Shown: positions 11,352-23,790, numbered from the stretch's first letter. The stretch is DNA of 64,000 nt from Hysterangium stoloniferum (GCA_015178975.1 WHVD01000009.1:930001-994000), one strand, 5' to 3'. Notes: generated by a model not told the origin, from the sequence alone. Program-made: numbers and translations.

Positions 11352-11982
11352 TATGAGGGGTATGGCGAAATACACTCAGGAAATATAGTTGGATGAGCTC
11401 TTACTATATTTCCTTTATTATTTCTGTTTTCTCTCTCTTATTATATCTATAATTAGTTCGACGACCTATGTATGCAGTACATCGACTCTTGTGGGCACAC
11501 ACATGCCAGACTTATGTATTCTAGCGCCCGTAGTTTAGAACTCAGACACTTTTTACACCGCAACCACGACTTACCCAGACACCTGTTAGTGTCCTGTAAG
11601 TTGTGATTGGTGTATCATCTCGACCGTCACAGACAGGCTTTAGCCATCTACTCAATCAGAGTTTCGAACTGTACCAGTCGAAACTCAATCCTTATCTCAA
11701 TCTGCGAGGACTACATCCACGCTACTCTATTATTCGACTCTCTAGTTACTCTACTTTGCACTTGAGCAGTCATTCAGAATCGCACTTAACAGTCACTTCT
11801 ACTTATTTGTTCTAGCTCTCTACCTTATTCTAGATAGCTACTTCTCTCTACCGTATTGAACTAAGTAGTCAATACGCATTCAGTCTGTATTAGACTTAGA
11901 CAGTCAATACATCTTAGTGTCGTACCTAAACGGTCGATATTCTTTGTATATAGAACAGTTAGAACTTCCACCACTCTTCACA
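11352..11982 (+). mobile_element. solo LTR, family C, copy 1 (631 bp)
   Basis: Starts TATGAGGGG (TG mutated to TA) and ends CACTCTTCACA, flanked by ACAGC (11347-11351) and CCAGC (11983-11987), a 5-bp duplication with one mismatch. Shares with copies at 23312 and 36830 the block TTAGTTCGA followed by a TATGTATGC-type stretch, GAACTCAGACAC, and an end near TAGAAC..TTCC. Near its 5' end a 12-bp inverted repeat (AGGAAATATAGT / ACTATATTTCCT) could form a hairpin. Confidence 0.8.
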
Positions 11983-12690
11983 CCAGCTGACATTTGACCA
12001 CAGGCGAATTTTTTCTGCCATTGATGTCATTCCAAATGTAGTTGCACTTTTGAAGCACACTTCTTACCTCATTGGCTCAGATGGAGTATCAACCCTGACC
12101 AAGCTTTCAAAGCAAGGTGTGGTACATCATAATTGTTTGGAAATCTGGCTGACATTTGATTACAGCTGAATTTCGATGCCCAACATTGTCATGCTTTTGA
12201 GAGACTCCAATGCAACTGTTCAATCAAATGGTGAATTACCACTGGTCAAGCTTTCAGAACAAGGTACAGTGCCACATAATGGGATGGGATCCAAGTGACA
12301 TCTGACCACAGTTGAGTTTCTGCCTGCCCTTTCGACCACAGCTGAATTTTGAACTGCAATTGTGGATACTATTCCTGGGATCACTACACTTTTGCATCTC
12401 TGGGACGGATCCTTACCCAGCTTTCAACCCTTAGAGCGTGTGAAGGGAAATTGGCTCTCTGAGTTGTACAGGTGGTCATTACTCTCCATGTGTTTGGTAA
12501 GTGTGCTGACTTAGGTTTCAGGACAAATTTCAAACTGCCATTGCCATTTCTGACATTGTCATACTTTTGAAGGACACTGATGACTCCATTCAGCACAATG
12601 GAGTATTGGCACTGGTCAAGCTTTCAGAACGAGGTGGGATGTCTCTTAATGGGATTGGAATCCAGCTGACAATTGATCACAGCCGATTTC
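11983..12690 (+). repeat. degenerate tandem repeat, units of roughly 150-190 bp
   Basis: About four units, each beginning near CAGCTGACATTTGACCACAG and containing GGTCAAGCTTTCAGAACAAGG, then a CATAATGGGATGGGAT-like end. Units start near 11983, 12143, 12290 and 12660, with an expanded or rearranged third unit. No long open frame spans them. A family C solo LTR abuts its start, so the array may extend leftward before that insertion. Confidence 0.6.
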
Positions 12691-12699
12691 ACCATATTT

Positions 12700-13270
12700 G
12701 ACACATAGTAGGTCTATGAAAAATTGCATGCACTATTTTATGAAATTTTCTGTTAATCCAAAAAGACGTGACACCATTACCACTGGCAGCATCACTATTG
12801 GCATTGGTGCAGTTACCTAGTAGTACAATGGTTATTTAGGTTGAGTATCACTGACAGCTACCTCGGAAGTCGTATTTATATTAGGCATGGTTGTAGTGTA
12901 TTACACATCACTAATATACAAGCACTGTTGTTATTCACCTTTTGGCCGGAAGGCAGCTTCCTTATGCTCCCCTTGGGGGTAAGGTACCTCTCTTATTCTA
13001 TCCTTGGCAGTAAGGTATTTTCCTTACACTCCCCTTGACTGGAAGGTATTTCCTTATGGTGGCACAGATCCACTTAGTAGTAGGAACACTCCTTACATCC
13101 ACGTCTATTTCCTTGGGGTAAGTGGCATTCCAGGGCTTTTCAAGGTATTTTGAAGATCCAAAGTCCTTGCTGCAAGCAAGGTCAACCTTACGAAAATTTC
13201 CCTTAATTCTACTTAAACATTTTTCAAGTGCATTCAAGGTATATAAGGACAAAAAATATTTTCCTGATGT
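12700..13270. other. no gene; local short repeats
   Basis: Contains three loose repeats of TTCCTTA..CTCCCCTTG..AAGGTA around 12950-13060. No coding signal. Confidence 0.45.
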
Positions 13271-13271
13271 A

Positions 13272-13975
13272 CAGGTTTGGCTTATCATTGAAACGTGTCT
13301 CCAGTAAGATCAAGAGAGCCATCAAAGATATTGTATATCTGCCGAAATTGAGCACCAGACGGTATCATGATCAGGTCTCCGATCAATCTGTACTGTTGAT
13401 ACCCTTGTAATGTGCGTTATAAATGCACTTGAATTCATACTAATAGTGATTATGCAACATGCCGGAGTTTGAAATTTTGTATGGATGTGTGTAGGCTTGT
13501 GATCTAGGTGGGAATAGAACCAATGTACAACCTCAGCGTTGACATCGAAATGATGTGGGAGAATCACTTAGTAACAATAGCTTGAAACCCTTACTGAGGT
13601 CATAAGCATTCATGGCGATGCTTTTTCCATGGGAACGATGCCTTGTGGTGGAGTTCACACTGTGTGCGATGTCATCTGCCTTGCTGCACATTATCTAAGG
13701 AAAAGAGTTCTCTGAGAGGGATTTATTACTGGCTCTGGTGTAATTTACCACAACTATTTATTATGCCACAATCATAGGGCATAATAAATATATAGCCAGT
13801 CACCTGGACTCTATCTCTGTAAAGGGACCCTCTGTTGAGACCCCTGGGAGCATTGTTGTATGCTAAGGCATCTCTGAAAATATTTTCACTATTTTAGGAA
13901 ATTTATTTGATCAGTTATAAATAAAGTATTTAATGGGAATTATCAAAACATTGGGACAGTTTTGTCCCCCACTGT
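13272..13975 (-). repeat. fragment E of the DUF6533 duplication block plus a Tc1/mariner-type end
   Basis: Matches 50055-50758 over its length and 29240-29617 over its first part. It holds only the 5' flank of the DUF6533-type gene (minus-strand reading) and then about 280 bp ending in the motif TTGGGACAGTTTTGTCCCCC at 13952-13971 followed by ACTGT, the end signature of the Tc1/mariner-type repeat at 35.9 and 45.5 kb. The gene body is missing. Confidence 0.75.
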
Positions 13976-14164
13976 CTGTTGCCAACAACTCCACTAGTAA
14001 TGTCACCAATTCAGGGATCAGAAGGAGTTCAAGAAGAGTGTCTTAAATCTCTGACATTGCCAATTCAAAAATGAGAATCTCTGCCCAAGTCTCTACCTCC
14101 AGAACTTGTTACTTCTGAGGATGAAACAATGTTTTGATATTTTGGAGACACACTCAGAAATGGT

Positions 14165-14265
14165 GGATTCTGGATCTTGATACTAGTCCAGAAGATAGTT
14201 CAGAACCTGATATGATTTCTGGGAAATACTCCATGGACTCTCCAGGAACAGATATTCACAGTACC
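14165..14265 (+). repeat. about 95-bp direct repeat, left copy (right copy 17942-18035)
   Basis: Both copies run from GATCTTGATACTAGTCCAGA to a region around GGGAAATACTCCATGGA, with about ten differences. They bracket 3.7 kb of degenerate repeats. They could be remnants of terminal repeats of a decayed element, or a local duplication. Confidence 0.6.
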
Positions 14266-14379
14266 TCCCCATTAAGGCCAATTTCCCAAGGAGGCCATAA
14301 TGTGTGTAAGGGTTCATGCAGGATGTGTCACCTGTTATGCTCAGGGCTAAAGGACAGATAGAAACTAGCCACACAAGGA

Positions 14380-15660
14380 AAACCTGTGGGATTTCTGAAA
14401 ATGAGTAATCCAAGGGGTCTGAGAATGCATGACAAGTCAAAACATTGGGAGGCCCATGTCAGAGGACAGGGGTCATGTTCTGGCAAGGTGCCAGAAAGGT
14501 CCAGGACGGGGTTCAGAAGTTCTGAGGGGTCTGAGCACAATGAAAATGTCAAAGAGGACAAAAGGGCAAAGGGGACAAGGATGATGAAAGTCCAAAGGTG
14601 CCAAAATGCAGAGGGTGCAAGGCAGTGTGACCAGAAAGTGTCTGAATAGACTGGAAGTTGCCCATGAGGGGCCAGAGTGTTGCCCAGGGATAGCAGGGAA
14701 TGCTGGAAAAGGCCTGAAAATGCCTGAATGGGCTGAGAGTTGCCTGTGAGGGACAAAACATTGCCTAAAGGCAAGGGGACAAGAAGGAGTTAAAGTGGTC
14801 ACTGTAAATAGGCAGTGGACACTGAGAAGATCTGGTCAGAGAAGGAGGTTGTCCACAGGGAAAAGCCATGAGAGTTCCAAGGACAGGTGGACCTTAAACC
14901 ACAGGGAAAAACCATGGGGAAAAGCCATGGATATTCTGAGGGTGGGCAGGACTTGTTCTAACAAAACTGGGAAGTCCTGTTCCAGTAATATGCTGCATGT
15001 GAACTGGAAAGTCCAGGAATTCTGGGGTGAAGACCAGGAACTCCAGAGGTTCTAGGAATACAGTATGCTGGATGGAACAAAGGAGTCCACAGGTTATGGG
15101 AATACACTGGTGACATTAAGAAGTTTAGAAAGGACTGCAAACAGGCTGATAGTCATAGAACCAGGAGGTCTGGGGGTTCCAGGAACATGCTGGATGCAAA
15201 CCAGAAAGTCCAGGCTCTGAGAATGTGCTAAATGAGCACTGGGAAGTCCAGGTATCCAGGATACATGACTGGCCAGACGTTGAAATGCCCAAGGGCTGGA
15301 AAATGCCCAAATGAGCCAGGAGTTGCCTGTGAAGGGCTATAATGTTGCCTAAAGGTGAGGAGGAGAAGGAGTCCTTGGCAGGATTGCCACAGAACTGGAG
15401 GAGCCAACAACATCCCAAGAGGTGGATGACTTAGAGGCCAAGTCATCTAAGGGCCTACAGAGTCCATGGGCTTCATGGAGAATGGCAAGTTGGAGAGGTC
15501 TGTGGGATCCAAGGAGGTAAGTGCCTTTATGGCAGAGAGGATGGAGAGGCATGGGAGTTGGGATCCTGTGGAGTCTGGATCATAACCAATGAGGTCCTTG
15601 GGTTTCCAAGGAAAACCTTGGATAGGGGCTGAAAGGATGGATACTTGACTCATCTGTTAC
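14380..15660 (+). repeat. degenerate tandem repeats, non-coding
   Basis: Recurring blocks such as GAGTTGCCTGTGA..ATGTTGCC(T)AAAGG at about 14650, 14740 and 15310, and GAAGTCCAGG-type runs. Long frames on both strands here come from biased composition and show no domain. Confidence 0.5.
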
Positions 15661-15889
15661 TAAGTGAACTGAGAGTCAAAGTGTGCTGTGTGAGCATGAG
15701 AAAAGCAAAGAGAGACATAGGGTGGACTAGGAATTATGAAGTGAATCCAAAATTATAGGGACTAGAGTAATAACAGGCTAAGTGTTACCCCCTTTTTAAT
15801 GTAGACATCCCAATGTCTACACCATAGTAGTGAGATAAGGGCCAGGTGGGCTGGATGGTCAAAAATGGTCAAGAAAAAACAAAACTCAA

Positions 15890-16800
15890 TGTTATTTCAG
15901 AGTCCGAGGATTTTCTGAAGATTTGGAGAGATCGGAAAATCCGGACATCTGAAATTGAGTCGAACAGTTGGTGCCAAAGGACCAAGGATGCTAAAAGGGT
16001 TATGTACATAAAATGGCACAAAAGGCCATATATGCACAAAAGGCCACATAAAAACAATCATGGCAAGCAGGAAAACTCAACAAAGGGTTAAAATTCGGAG
16101 CAGCCGAGGTTTCCAGAAAGTCCGAGGGTTCCGGAAAATTTGAGGATTTCGGAAACTCTGAGAAATTCAGAAAGTACAGCAATTCTGGAAAGTCCAAGGG
16201 TTCCAGAAAGTCCGAGAATTCTGGAAAGTCTGAAGATTTGCAGAAGCTGAAATTGAGTTGAAAATGCCAAAAAGAAAAGGCAAAGGATGCTAAAAGGCTA
16301 GGATTTCCCAAAGGCCAAAAGTTGCCTGAAAAGCTGGATTAAACTGATCTTGGCAAGCAAACACTCAACAGATAATTGGGAATGGAAAGGTCCAAGGATT
16401 CTGGAAATCTGAGGAATCCAAAGTTGAGTGAAAGTGTTGAACATGCCAAAAACAGCCATAAATGCCCAAAAAGAGCCATAAGTGGCTCAAAGGTCAGAAA
16501 TGCCTAAAAGGGTCAAAGATGCCAAAAGGCCTGAGGTGCCCAAAAAGGGCCGAGGGTTTCGGAAAGTTCAGGGATACTGAAATGTTCAAAGGTTCCAGAA
16601 AGTCTGAGGGTTCCGGGAGGTCTGAGGATTTTGGAATGTCCAAGAATTCACAAAATCTGATGTTGAATGAAATGGTTGAACATGCCAAAAGGACCAGAGA
16701 TTCCAAAAAAGGCCAAAGAATTGCCTGGAAGGGCTGTGGGTTGCCTGAAGGCCAAAAGTGCCTGAAAATCTTCTGAGCAGACAAATGCAATCAAATGAGA
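15890..16800 (+). repeat. degenerate 18-bp minisatellite (consensus TTCCGGAAAGTCCGAGGG)
   Basis: Best seen at 16099-16240 (about 8-9 units) and 16550-16660. Longer blocks around CTGAAATTGAGT followed by AAAATGCC and AAGGATGCTAAAAG recur near 15950, 16240 and 16420. On the minus strand a unit would encode a six-residue repeat such as FPEPSD, but no gene is supported. Confidence 0.6.
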
Positions 16801-17941
16801 GGCATTGGATGGTTTGGAAAAGTTACTACTCAATACCTGGAAATCAACAGATTTATAGTGGGTGAGACAATGGTATCCAAACACAAACAAGCAACTTGTC
16901 TAACTGCCAGTGACATCCAGATTGGGTCCACAAGGGAAACAAATAAATGTCCTTCAGGAATGCTGAAGGGAACCAGAAAGCATATTGCAGTTTTGGAGTA
17001 TATCCAGGTTGCAAAAGCTGACAATGTATGAGTATTGCATGAAACTTGCTGACCTGGAGTCCAATCTGCCCAGAAACAGGACAGTCCAGTGGGTCATGAT
17101 AGGAATCAGTGAAGAAGGTAGAGAGGACTTGGGAAAAGTCTGTGGGGGCCGGAAAACAGGGATGTAACAGGGAACATGCACAGGACAGGCATGGACCAGA
17201 GACTGGGTCAGAAAGAAATGGCTCCAAATGAAAGTTTGGAAAAGGGTCTGGGACCTGAAAAAGGTTTGAGGACAAGGCAAAGAACAAGGGTAAGTAAGGT
17301 TATGCCAATTTGGAGTTATGAGCAATGGTTTAGGAGGTATAACTGTAAAGAAAACCAAGTATGAGGTGGTCAGCACATTGCAAACTTGAATCCATAATAT
17401 ACCATTCAGGTACATGGCAGACATAGTGTATTTCTGGAGGCCGATGGGATCCGCAAATATAATGACTAGTACGAAATTAGTCCATCTGGAATATCTGGAA
17501 ATAATTGGGAGCCAAGCAGACCAGGGACAGGACAAACAAGGATTGGAGCAGGGCAAAATGAATGGGTCTGAGTAAAACATGATCAGCTTTGGCGATTAAA
17601 TTATCTTTGTATCTGGAAATCAGAATGATATCTGAAACCACAAAAAGGGTTCTGTAAAAGATAAGTAATGTGATGCTGATGTGGAGCTGTGAACAAATGA
17701 ATGGGGAAAATAAACATGATGCTAGGTAAGGTGAATGAGTGATGAGTTGTAGTTTTAATCTACTATTAAGTTCTGGATCTTGGGGCATAATTCCCAGTGG
17801 ATATTCTCTACACTTGAAGATACTAGCTGAGGAAGGGTGGAGACAGGGTCCAGGTCATAACAGAAGGTGTATAGTCAAGGACAGAATACCAGAACAGGAT
17901 GTGAAGGGTACTTGAGGGGTGAGGGTTGGGTTCTGGTGAAT
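16800..17941. other. no gene recognised
   Basis: A long minus-strand frame at 16954-17580 (208 codons) is hydrophobic and proline-rich but has no motif and overlaps other open frames. I treat it as chance. Confidence 0.4.
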
Positions 17942-18035
17942 TCCAGATCTTGATACTAGTCCAGAAGATAGTTGGGAACCTGATATGATTCCTGGGAAAT
18001 ACTCCATGGAGTCTCTGGGAACCGATCTTCACAGA
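17942..18035 (+). repeat. right copy of the 95-bp direct repeat
   Basis: See the copy at 14165-14265. It directly precedes the gag remnant of the old Copia element. Confidence 0.6.
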
Positions 18036-19265
18036 TAGACATGAGGTGCTGAATGTATGAAATGAAGTGTGAAGACAATTCAGCAGTCAAGACACACCTT
18101 GATGAATTGATGAAGATGCAGGCACAACTTGAAGGCATGGGTGCTGGACTTTCAAATGATGATTTGGTTACTGTTATCATCAGATCATTACCAAAATCTT
18201 ACTGGCCACTCATCAGTATGATCTCAATTCTCTGGACTGCCTCCATGATTGGCAAAGTAATCAGTGCACTGATAGAGGAATATGAGAGAACTGCCATTGA
18301 TGAAAAGAAACTCAAGAGTTCAGAGACTGCTATGGCAACATCAAAAAACTGTGGGAAGCACAAGAACAATCAGAGATCTTAACAAACCACTGAAGATTCA
18401 AAATGTTGGAACTGTGGGGAGACAGGTTACATTTTGGTAGGATGCCAAAACTGACGAAAAAGAGCCAGAGTAAATGCAAACAAAAAGGGGGAAAACTGAA
18501 AGCAAACACAGCAACATTGAGCACTGAGTTTGCATTCACAATGACATTTTCCTGATCCACATTGTTACATGAAACAAGCCCACATAAACACACTGAAATT
18601 GATATATACAATTCAGCAGCATCCAACCATATGCCCCCCAGTCATCACCGTTTTGTCATCTTCAAGGAAACAGTACCACACCCAATAGAAGCTGCAGACA
18701 AGACTGTTTTTCATGCAACCAGAATTGGAAATATGAAGGTTTCCATACCCAAAGGTGAATCAATGGTAGACATGACATTGAACAATGAATGTACTCTACT
18801 CACCTGACCTAGCATTCACCCTTCTCTCCCACTGTGACAAATCCAACTACTCCACATTGAGAAATGCATGATAAAAGATCCAAATGGTAAACTTGTAGGC
18901 AAAGTCCCACTTAGCAGCAATGGACTATACAAAGTTGAACACAAGAGCAGTAGCACTGCCAACATTGTGAAAAAGATGTCAATAGATGAGGCTCAGTGTC
19001 AATTAGGCCACATCAAACCAAATGCAGCAAATAAATCCATATTAGATGGACACATCACTAGAATTGACCTCAATATTAGTGGTTTGCAAGGCCCGGCCCA
19101 AAGCCCGAAAGCCCAGGCTGCCGAGCCCTCAAAGCCCGAGCTGAGCCGAGCCTTCATGCAAGGCTCAGGCGGCCCGAGGGCTCAGCTACAGATTTTGAAA
19201 GCCTGAGCCGAGCCCTTGGGCCCGGGCTTTTAGTCATACATCATGGTGCTCCGCTTGGTTCAACT

Positions 19266-19661
19266 TGTTAGAATAGCAAGCACGCAATAGTCCCTTTATG
19301 GTAAGGTCATGACGTACCAGCCCATAAGACAAAAGCCTTCCTTTGTTGTACTCCTTTATTGTTTCCTTTTGTCACATGAAAATATTTCTCCAGAACATTC
19401 TAGTACACATTCCATGCTATTGTTCTCATTTTCTCTTTGTTCCGAGTTAGCTTAAATACAAGCCATCCCAGTCAACTTCACCTCAGCTATTTGGCATACA
19501 GTGTGCAAATACTGAGGTGAGATACTTACTACTATGCATTCCTAACTCTTTTACTTATTACCATTACCTTAGTATTGTTCTTTCACTTAGGTAATCAATA
19601 ACTAGCTATTTGGCATACAGCGTGCAAATACTGAGTATTGTTCTTTCACTTAGTTCTCACA
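19266..19661 (+). repeat. Copia 5' LTR
   Basis: 396 bp. Near its 3' half lies an inverted repeat CACCTCAG..TATTTG / CAAATA..CTGAGGTG (19490-19530), and the right part of this unit is repeated close to the LTR end (about 19603-19635). This may mark the transcript start or R region. Confidence 0.92.
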
Positions 19662-19700
19662 GGTTATTGGGCCCCACGCTACACTACGCTTAGTTTCAAA

Positions 19701-22700
19701 ATGTCTATTACAGCCACTTCCTTATCTGACTCCCTTCCATCTTCTGTTCCCAAGCTTGACAACACTGGCGTAAACTGGGCCATCTTCGCGGTCCGGTTCC
19801 AAGATGCTATTGAAGCAAAAGGATTTTGGGGCCACTTCGATGGCAAATCCCCACGACCAACCGAACAGACCAAACCTACTGAAGAAGAGTCAGCTGCAAT
19901 CACATTGTGGGACAAAAATGAAAAATCTGCCAAATCTTTGCTCACCCAAAAAATTCCCGACTCAACCCTCATGCGAGTACACTCCAAAAAGACTGTAAAG
20001 GATCAATGGGACTCCATAGTCTCCGAGTACACCGAAAAGGGTGCTTACGCACAAACGGACCTAAAAACGCGTTTCCTCGACATGTGGTGTGCCGAAAAAG
20101 GCAATGTGCGAGAATTTCTGGACACTCTGAGAGTTAAAAGGGAAGAATTAGCATCTGTGGGAGTGGACATAAATGAAATGGATTACCGTTCCACTATTAT
20201 TTCATCCCTGCCCATAGTGATGTCTAATTTTGCTTCAAATCAGTTAGCAGCAGCAAGAATGTGGAGCCCTACCGGTACAATTACACCAGACAAACTCATC
20301 ATGCTCATTTCTGAAGAATTCGAGTGCCAGAGAATGTTGCGAGCCAAGCGCTCAGGAAAACCGAAGGAAGATGTTGACGATGAAGCATTGTATGCTGGCT
20401 CAGGAAAGGGAAATAATCGAAAACCCTGTGGCGTATGCTGGAACTGCAATGAGAAAGGACATAAGCAAGACAGCTGTCCCAAGCCAAAAAAGGATGAAAA
20501 GCAACAGGATGACCTATCCAAGAAGTCCGGTGGCTCTGCAAATGTTGCAGAGGATTTGGATTCTGAATGTGAAGGTGCATTTGCTGCAGATGCTGAGTTC
20601 CTCTTGGACTCCAGCAATAGTTTGCCCAACTTGGGACAACTCACCGAAATACCTGTTGATGACAGAGCACTGGACATGTGGTCCATGAGTGATTCCTTGT
20701 ATCAGGAGGGTGACTTTGATGATAGCATGTCTGACTGGTTCTCTGTTATCAATGACAACGATGAGACAGATGACATGCCCGAAATTGCTGCTGCAACCAC
20801 CACAGATGTTGAGCAATCCGAGCAGATGTGCATCGAGTTAATAGACTCTGGATGCTCTCAAACAATGACGCCATACCGAAACAAACTCCAGAATTTCGTG
20901 AAGATTTCCCCGAAAACATTTTGCGCTGCAAATAGAAACAGTTTTCATGCTGTGGGAAAAGGCGAACTAACAATGAACTTACCGTGTGGAGTCGACACTT
21001 CTACATTGCACCTCTCGGAAGCATTATATTCCCCAGACATAGGATATACACTGATCTCTGTTGGACAACTGGACGAGATGGGATTTTCTGTCACATTTGG
21101 CAATGGCAAATGTGTTATTTACAATTCAAAGGGCAGCATGATCGGCGAAATCCCCAGATCAAAGAAGGGTCTGTACAAAAATGTTAGTGGGATAAACTTC
21201 GTGAATGCTGCAGAGGAACTCACTGTTGATATGTTCCATCGCCGAATGGGCCACATTGCCCCTGATGTTGCACGCCGACTGGTGCAAAGTGGCTTTGTAA
21301 CAGGCATCAAACTTGAGCACTCACCTGGCAATGACCCTTTTTTTTGCGAGTCATGCATCTATGCAAAGGCCACCAGGAGACCAGTGGCAAAGATAAATCA
21401 GGGTGGACGTGCTGCAAGTTTTGGAGACATAATACACACTGATGTGTGGGGGCCTGCCCCAACACTAGGAGGACGTCGTTATTATGTGACGTTCACAGAT
21501 GATAGCACTCGTTTTACTTACCTGCGCTTACTCAGCACAAAGGCTGAGACCTTCAATGCCTACAAAGACTTTGAGGCCTGGTGCAATATGCAACTGAATA
21601 TACAGATCAAGAAGTTGCATTCCGATCGAGGTGGTGAGTACCTAAGCAACGCCTTCCAGGAACATCTACGGAAGAAAGGAACTGAGCAAAAACTCACTGT
21701 GCATGACACGCCCCAACACAATGGCATCGCCGAACGACGCAATCACACAATCCTCGAATGCATTCGGGCTCTCCTGCATGCTAGTGGGCTGCCAAAATTC
21801 TTGTGGGGAGAAGCTGCCTGCCATGTAATTTGGTTGCTGAACAGAACATCAACAAAGGCTGTGGGCAACACAACACCTTTTGAGGCTGTTTTCAAAAAGA
21901 AGCCAGACCTGAAGGAACTGCAAGAATGGGGAGAGAAGACCTGGGTAAGGATTGAGGGAGGCGATAAGTTGGGAGGACGTGTTCGTGAAGGACGATGGAT
22001 GGGTTTTGATGAGAAGAGCAATGGTGTCAGAGTGTATTGGGTCGACACCAGGACCATAACAGTCGAACGAAATGTGTACTATGACAACACCAATGTGTCA
22101 GCCTCTCGTCTCGAAGGGGACACTTTGGAACTCACCAAGACAGCAGGAACTGACAGCACTGGATACACATCCACCAATTCCCCACCATCTCCAGTAATTA
22201 TCGATGAATCCACTACCAGCACTAACCAGCCCCAAGTAAGAAAACGTGACCACAAGCCTAGCCAATGCGTTCAAGATATTCTGCAGGGCACTGGCGTAAG
22301 CACTCACTGGCGATCTGAACCAAAAATCACCCCTGGCATTCAAATGCCCACCACCAATCCTCCGAGTGGTCTCACTGAAGTGTTAGAAGGCGACGGTACT
22401 GCCGACTGGATGTTGCTGTCTGAACTACAAGATGAGTATGCATTGGCCCTCGAGATCAGCAATGCGGAGGCAATCGAACCACGTTCATTGGCTGAAGCCA
22501 AGCGTCGCCCTGATTGGCCACTATGGGAGCAAGCAATTTTAGCTGAACTGGAAACATTGCACACTGCTTGTACCTGGGAACTCGTTGAACCTCCTGAGGA
22601 AGCCAACATAATTGGCTCAAAATGGGTGTTTCGTGCCAAAAAGGATGCTGGCGGAAATGTAGTCAGGTATAAAGCTCGTCTGGTAGCGCAAGGTTTCTCC

Positions 22701-23311
22701 CAAGTCCCCGGTGTTGATTATTTTGATACATTCGCACCTGTAGCAAAACTGGCATCGATCCGGACCGTGTTGGCAATAGCAGCTGAGCAGGACCTTGAAC
22801 TACATCAGATCGATGTCAAGGGAGCTTATCTAAATGGCACACTCACTGGCAACGAAAAAATCTTTATGAAACAGCCCCCTGGCTACCACGCCCCAAATTC
22901 TACGGGCCAAGTCTGCCGACTCCTAAAAACTCTGTATGGATTGAAACAATCGGGACGCCAGTGGTACCAGAGGCTCGTTGAAATTATGGACGCATTAGGT
23001 TTTATTCGGAGCGATGTTGACCAAGCGGTATTCTATCGAAACGCAAGTGATATCCTGACTATTGTGTTAGTCCATGTAGATGATTGCATGATTGCTTCGA
23101 GCTCGGCAGACACCGTTGCTTCCTTCAAAAAGGACGTCGCCTGCCACGTCGAAATCACTGACTTGGGTGAACTGCACTGGTTGTTAGGAATCGAGGTTGT
23201 AAGGGAACGAGACCAACATATCTTACGTTTATCCCAGCGTTCATATATCAACTCGATCCTCCACCGCTACCATCTTGAGGACCTCAAGCCAGTCTCCACC
23301 CCGATGGACCC
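19701..23311 (+). CDS. Copia Gag-Pol, 5' part (gag, protease, integrase, reverse transcriptase)
   Basis: Start chosen at the ATG at 19701 (MSITATSL); an earlier in-frame ATG lies inside the LTR. Domain order from that Met: UBN2-type Gag; zinc knuckle CWNCNEKGHKQDSC at residue 246; protease LIDSGCSQTM with Asp near 382; pre-integrase zinc segment; integrase with Asp 581 (HTDVWGP), Asp 642 (HSDRGGEY) and Glu 678 (GIAERRN), giving D-D-35-E; reverse transcriptase from WVFRAKKDAGG with the catalytic HVDD at 1127-1128. All catalytic residues checked are present. The frame is cut at TPMDP by the solo LTR at 23312. Before that insertion this part was fully open. Confidence 0.93.
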
Positions 23312-23785
23312 TGTGAGGAGTATGCTTTTACCACAGTATCATTGTGGTAAAACACTCCTTTTATTTCATTTATATTTTACATATTCTATTCATATTTTTC
23401 TATCTTTCATATTTTTCGAATATTGCATATTTCATTAGTTCGAAGCATTGTGTATACTTGTGGGTGCACTCAGCACCAATTAGAACTCAGACACACTTTA
23501 ACCCAAGAACCACCACTCGTAAGACATAAACTAGGTCTACTACGAGTGGTGATCAGGGTAATGTGTCAGCTACTACATAGGTAGCAATATCTGAACTATC
23601 TAACACTTCTGGCCTCGAACTGTAACAGTCGAGGCCTCCACTCGAACCATTGCACTCGTTGACTCCTTCGTCATCTTGTGCTCCTTCTCTCACTTTCTCT
23701 TATATTGCACCAAATAGGTCAATATCCTTCCTTTCTACTCATTTCTTCGTATATAGAACGGTCAGAACTTCCGCCACTCTTCACA
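23312..23785 (+). mobile_element. solo LTR, family C, copy 2 (474 bp), inside Copia pol
   Basis: Starts TGTGAGGAG and ends CACTCTTCACA, with a perfect 5-bp duplication GACCC (23307-23311, 23786-23790). Close to the start is a perfect 10-bp inverted repeat TTTTACCACA / TGTGGTAAAA. It is shorter than copies 1 and 3. Being inside a nearly intact Copia, it is the youngest event in this nest. Confidence 0.93.
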
Positions 23786-23790
23786 GACCC

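Noticed and set aside
14328-14802. Proline/phenylalanine-rich minus-strand frames up to 148 codons
   Set aside because: Produced by degenerate repeats with low stop density; overlapping frames of equal quality, no motif.
19638-19700. Copia start codon at 19638
   Set aside because: It lies inside the 5' LTR; the first Met after the LTR is at 19701 and fits the Gag start.
19679-23251. Minus-strand and alternate-frame ORFs across the Copia pol
   Set aside because: Shadows of a clear plus-strand polyprotein with all catalytic motifs.
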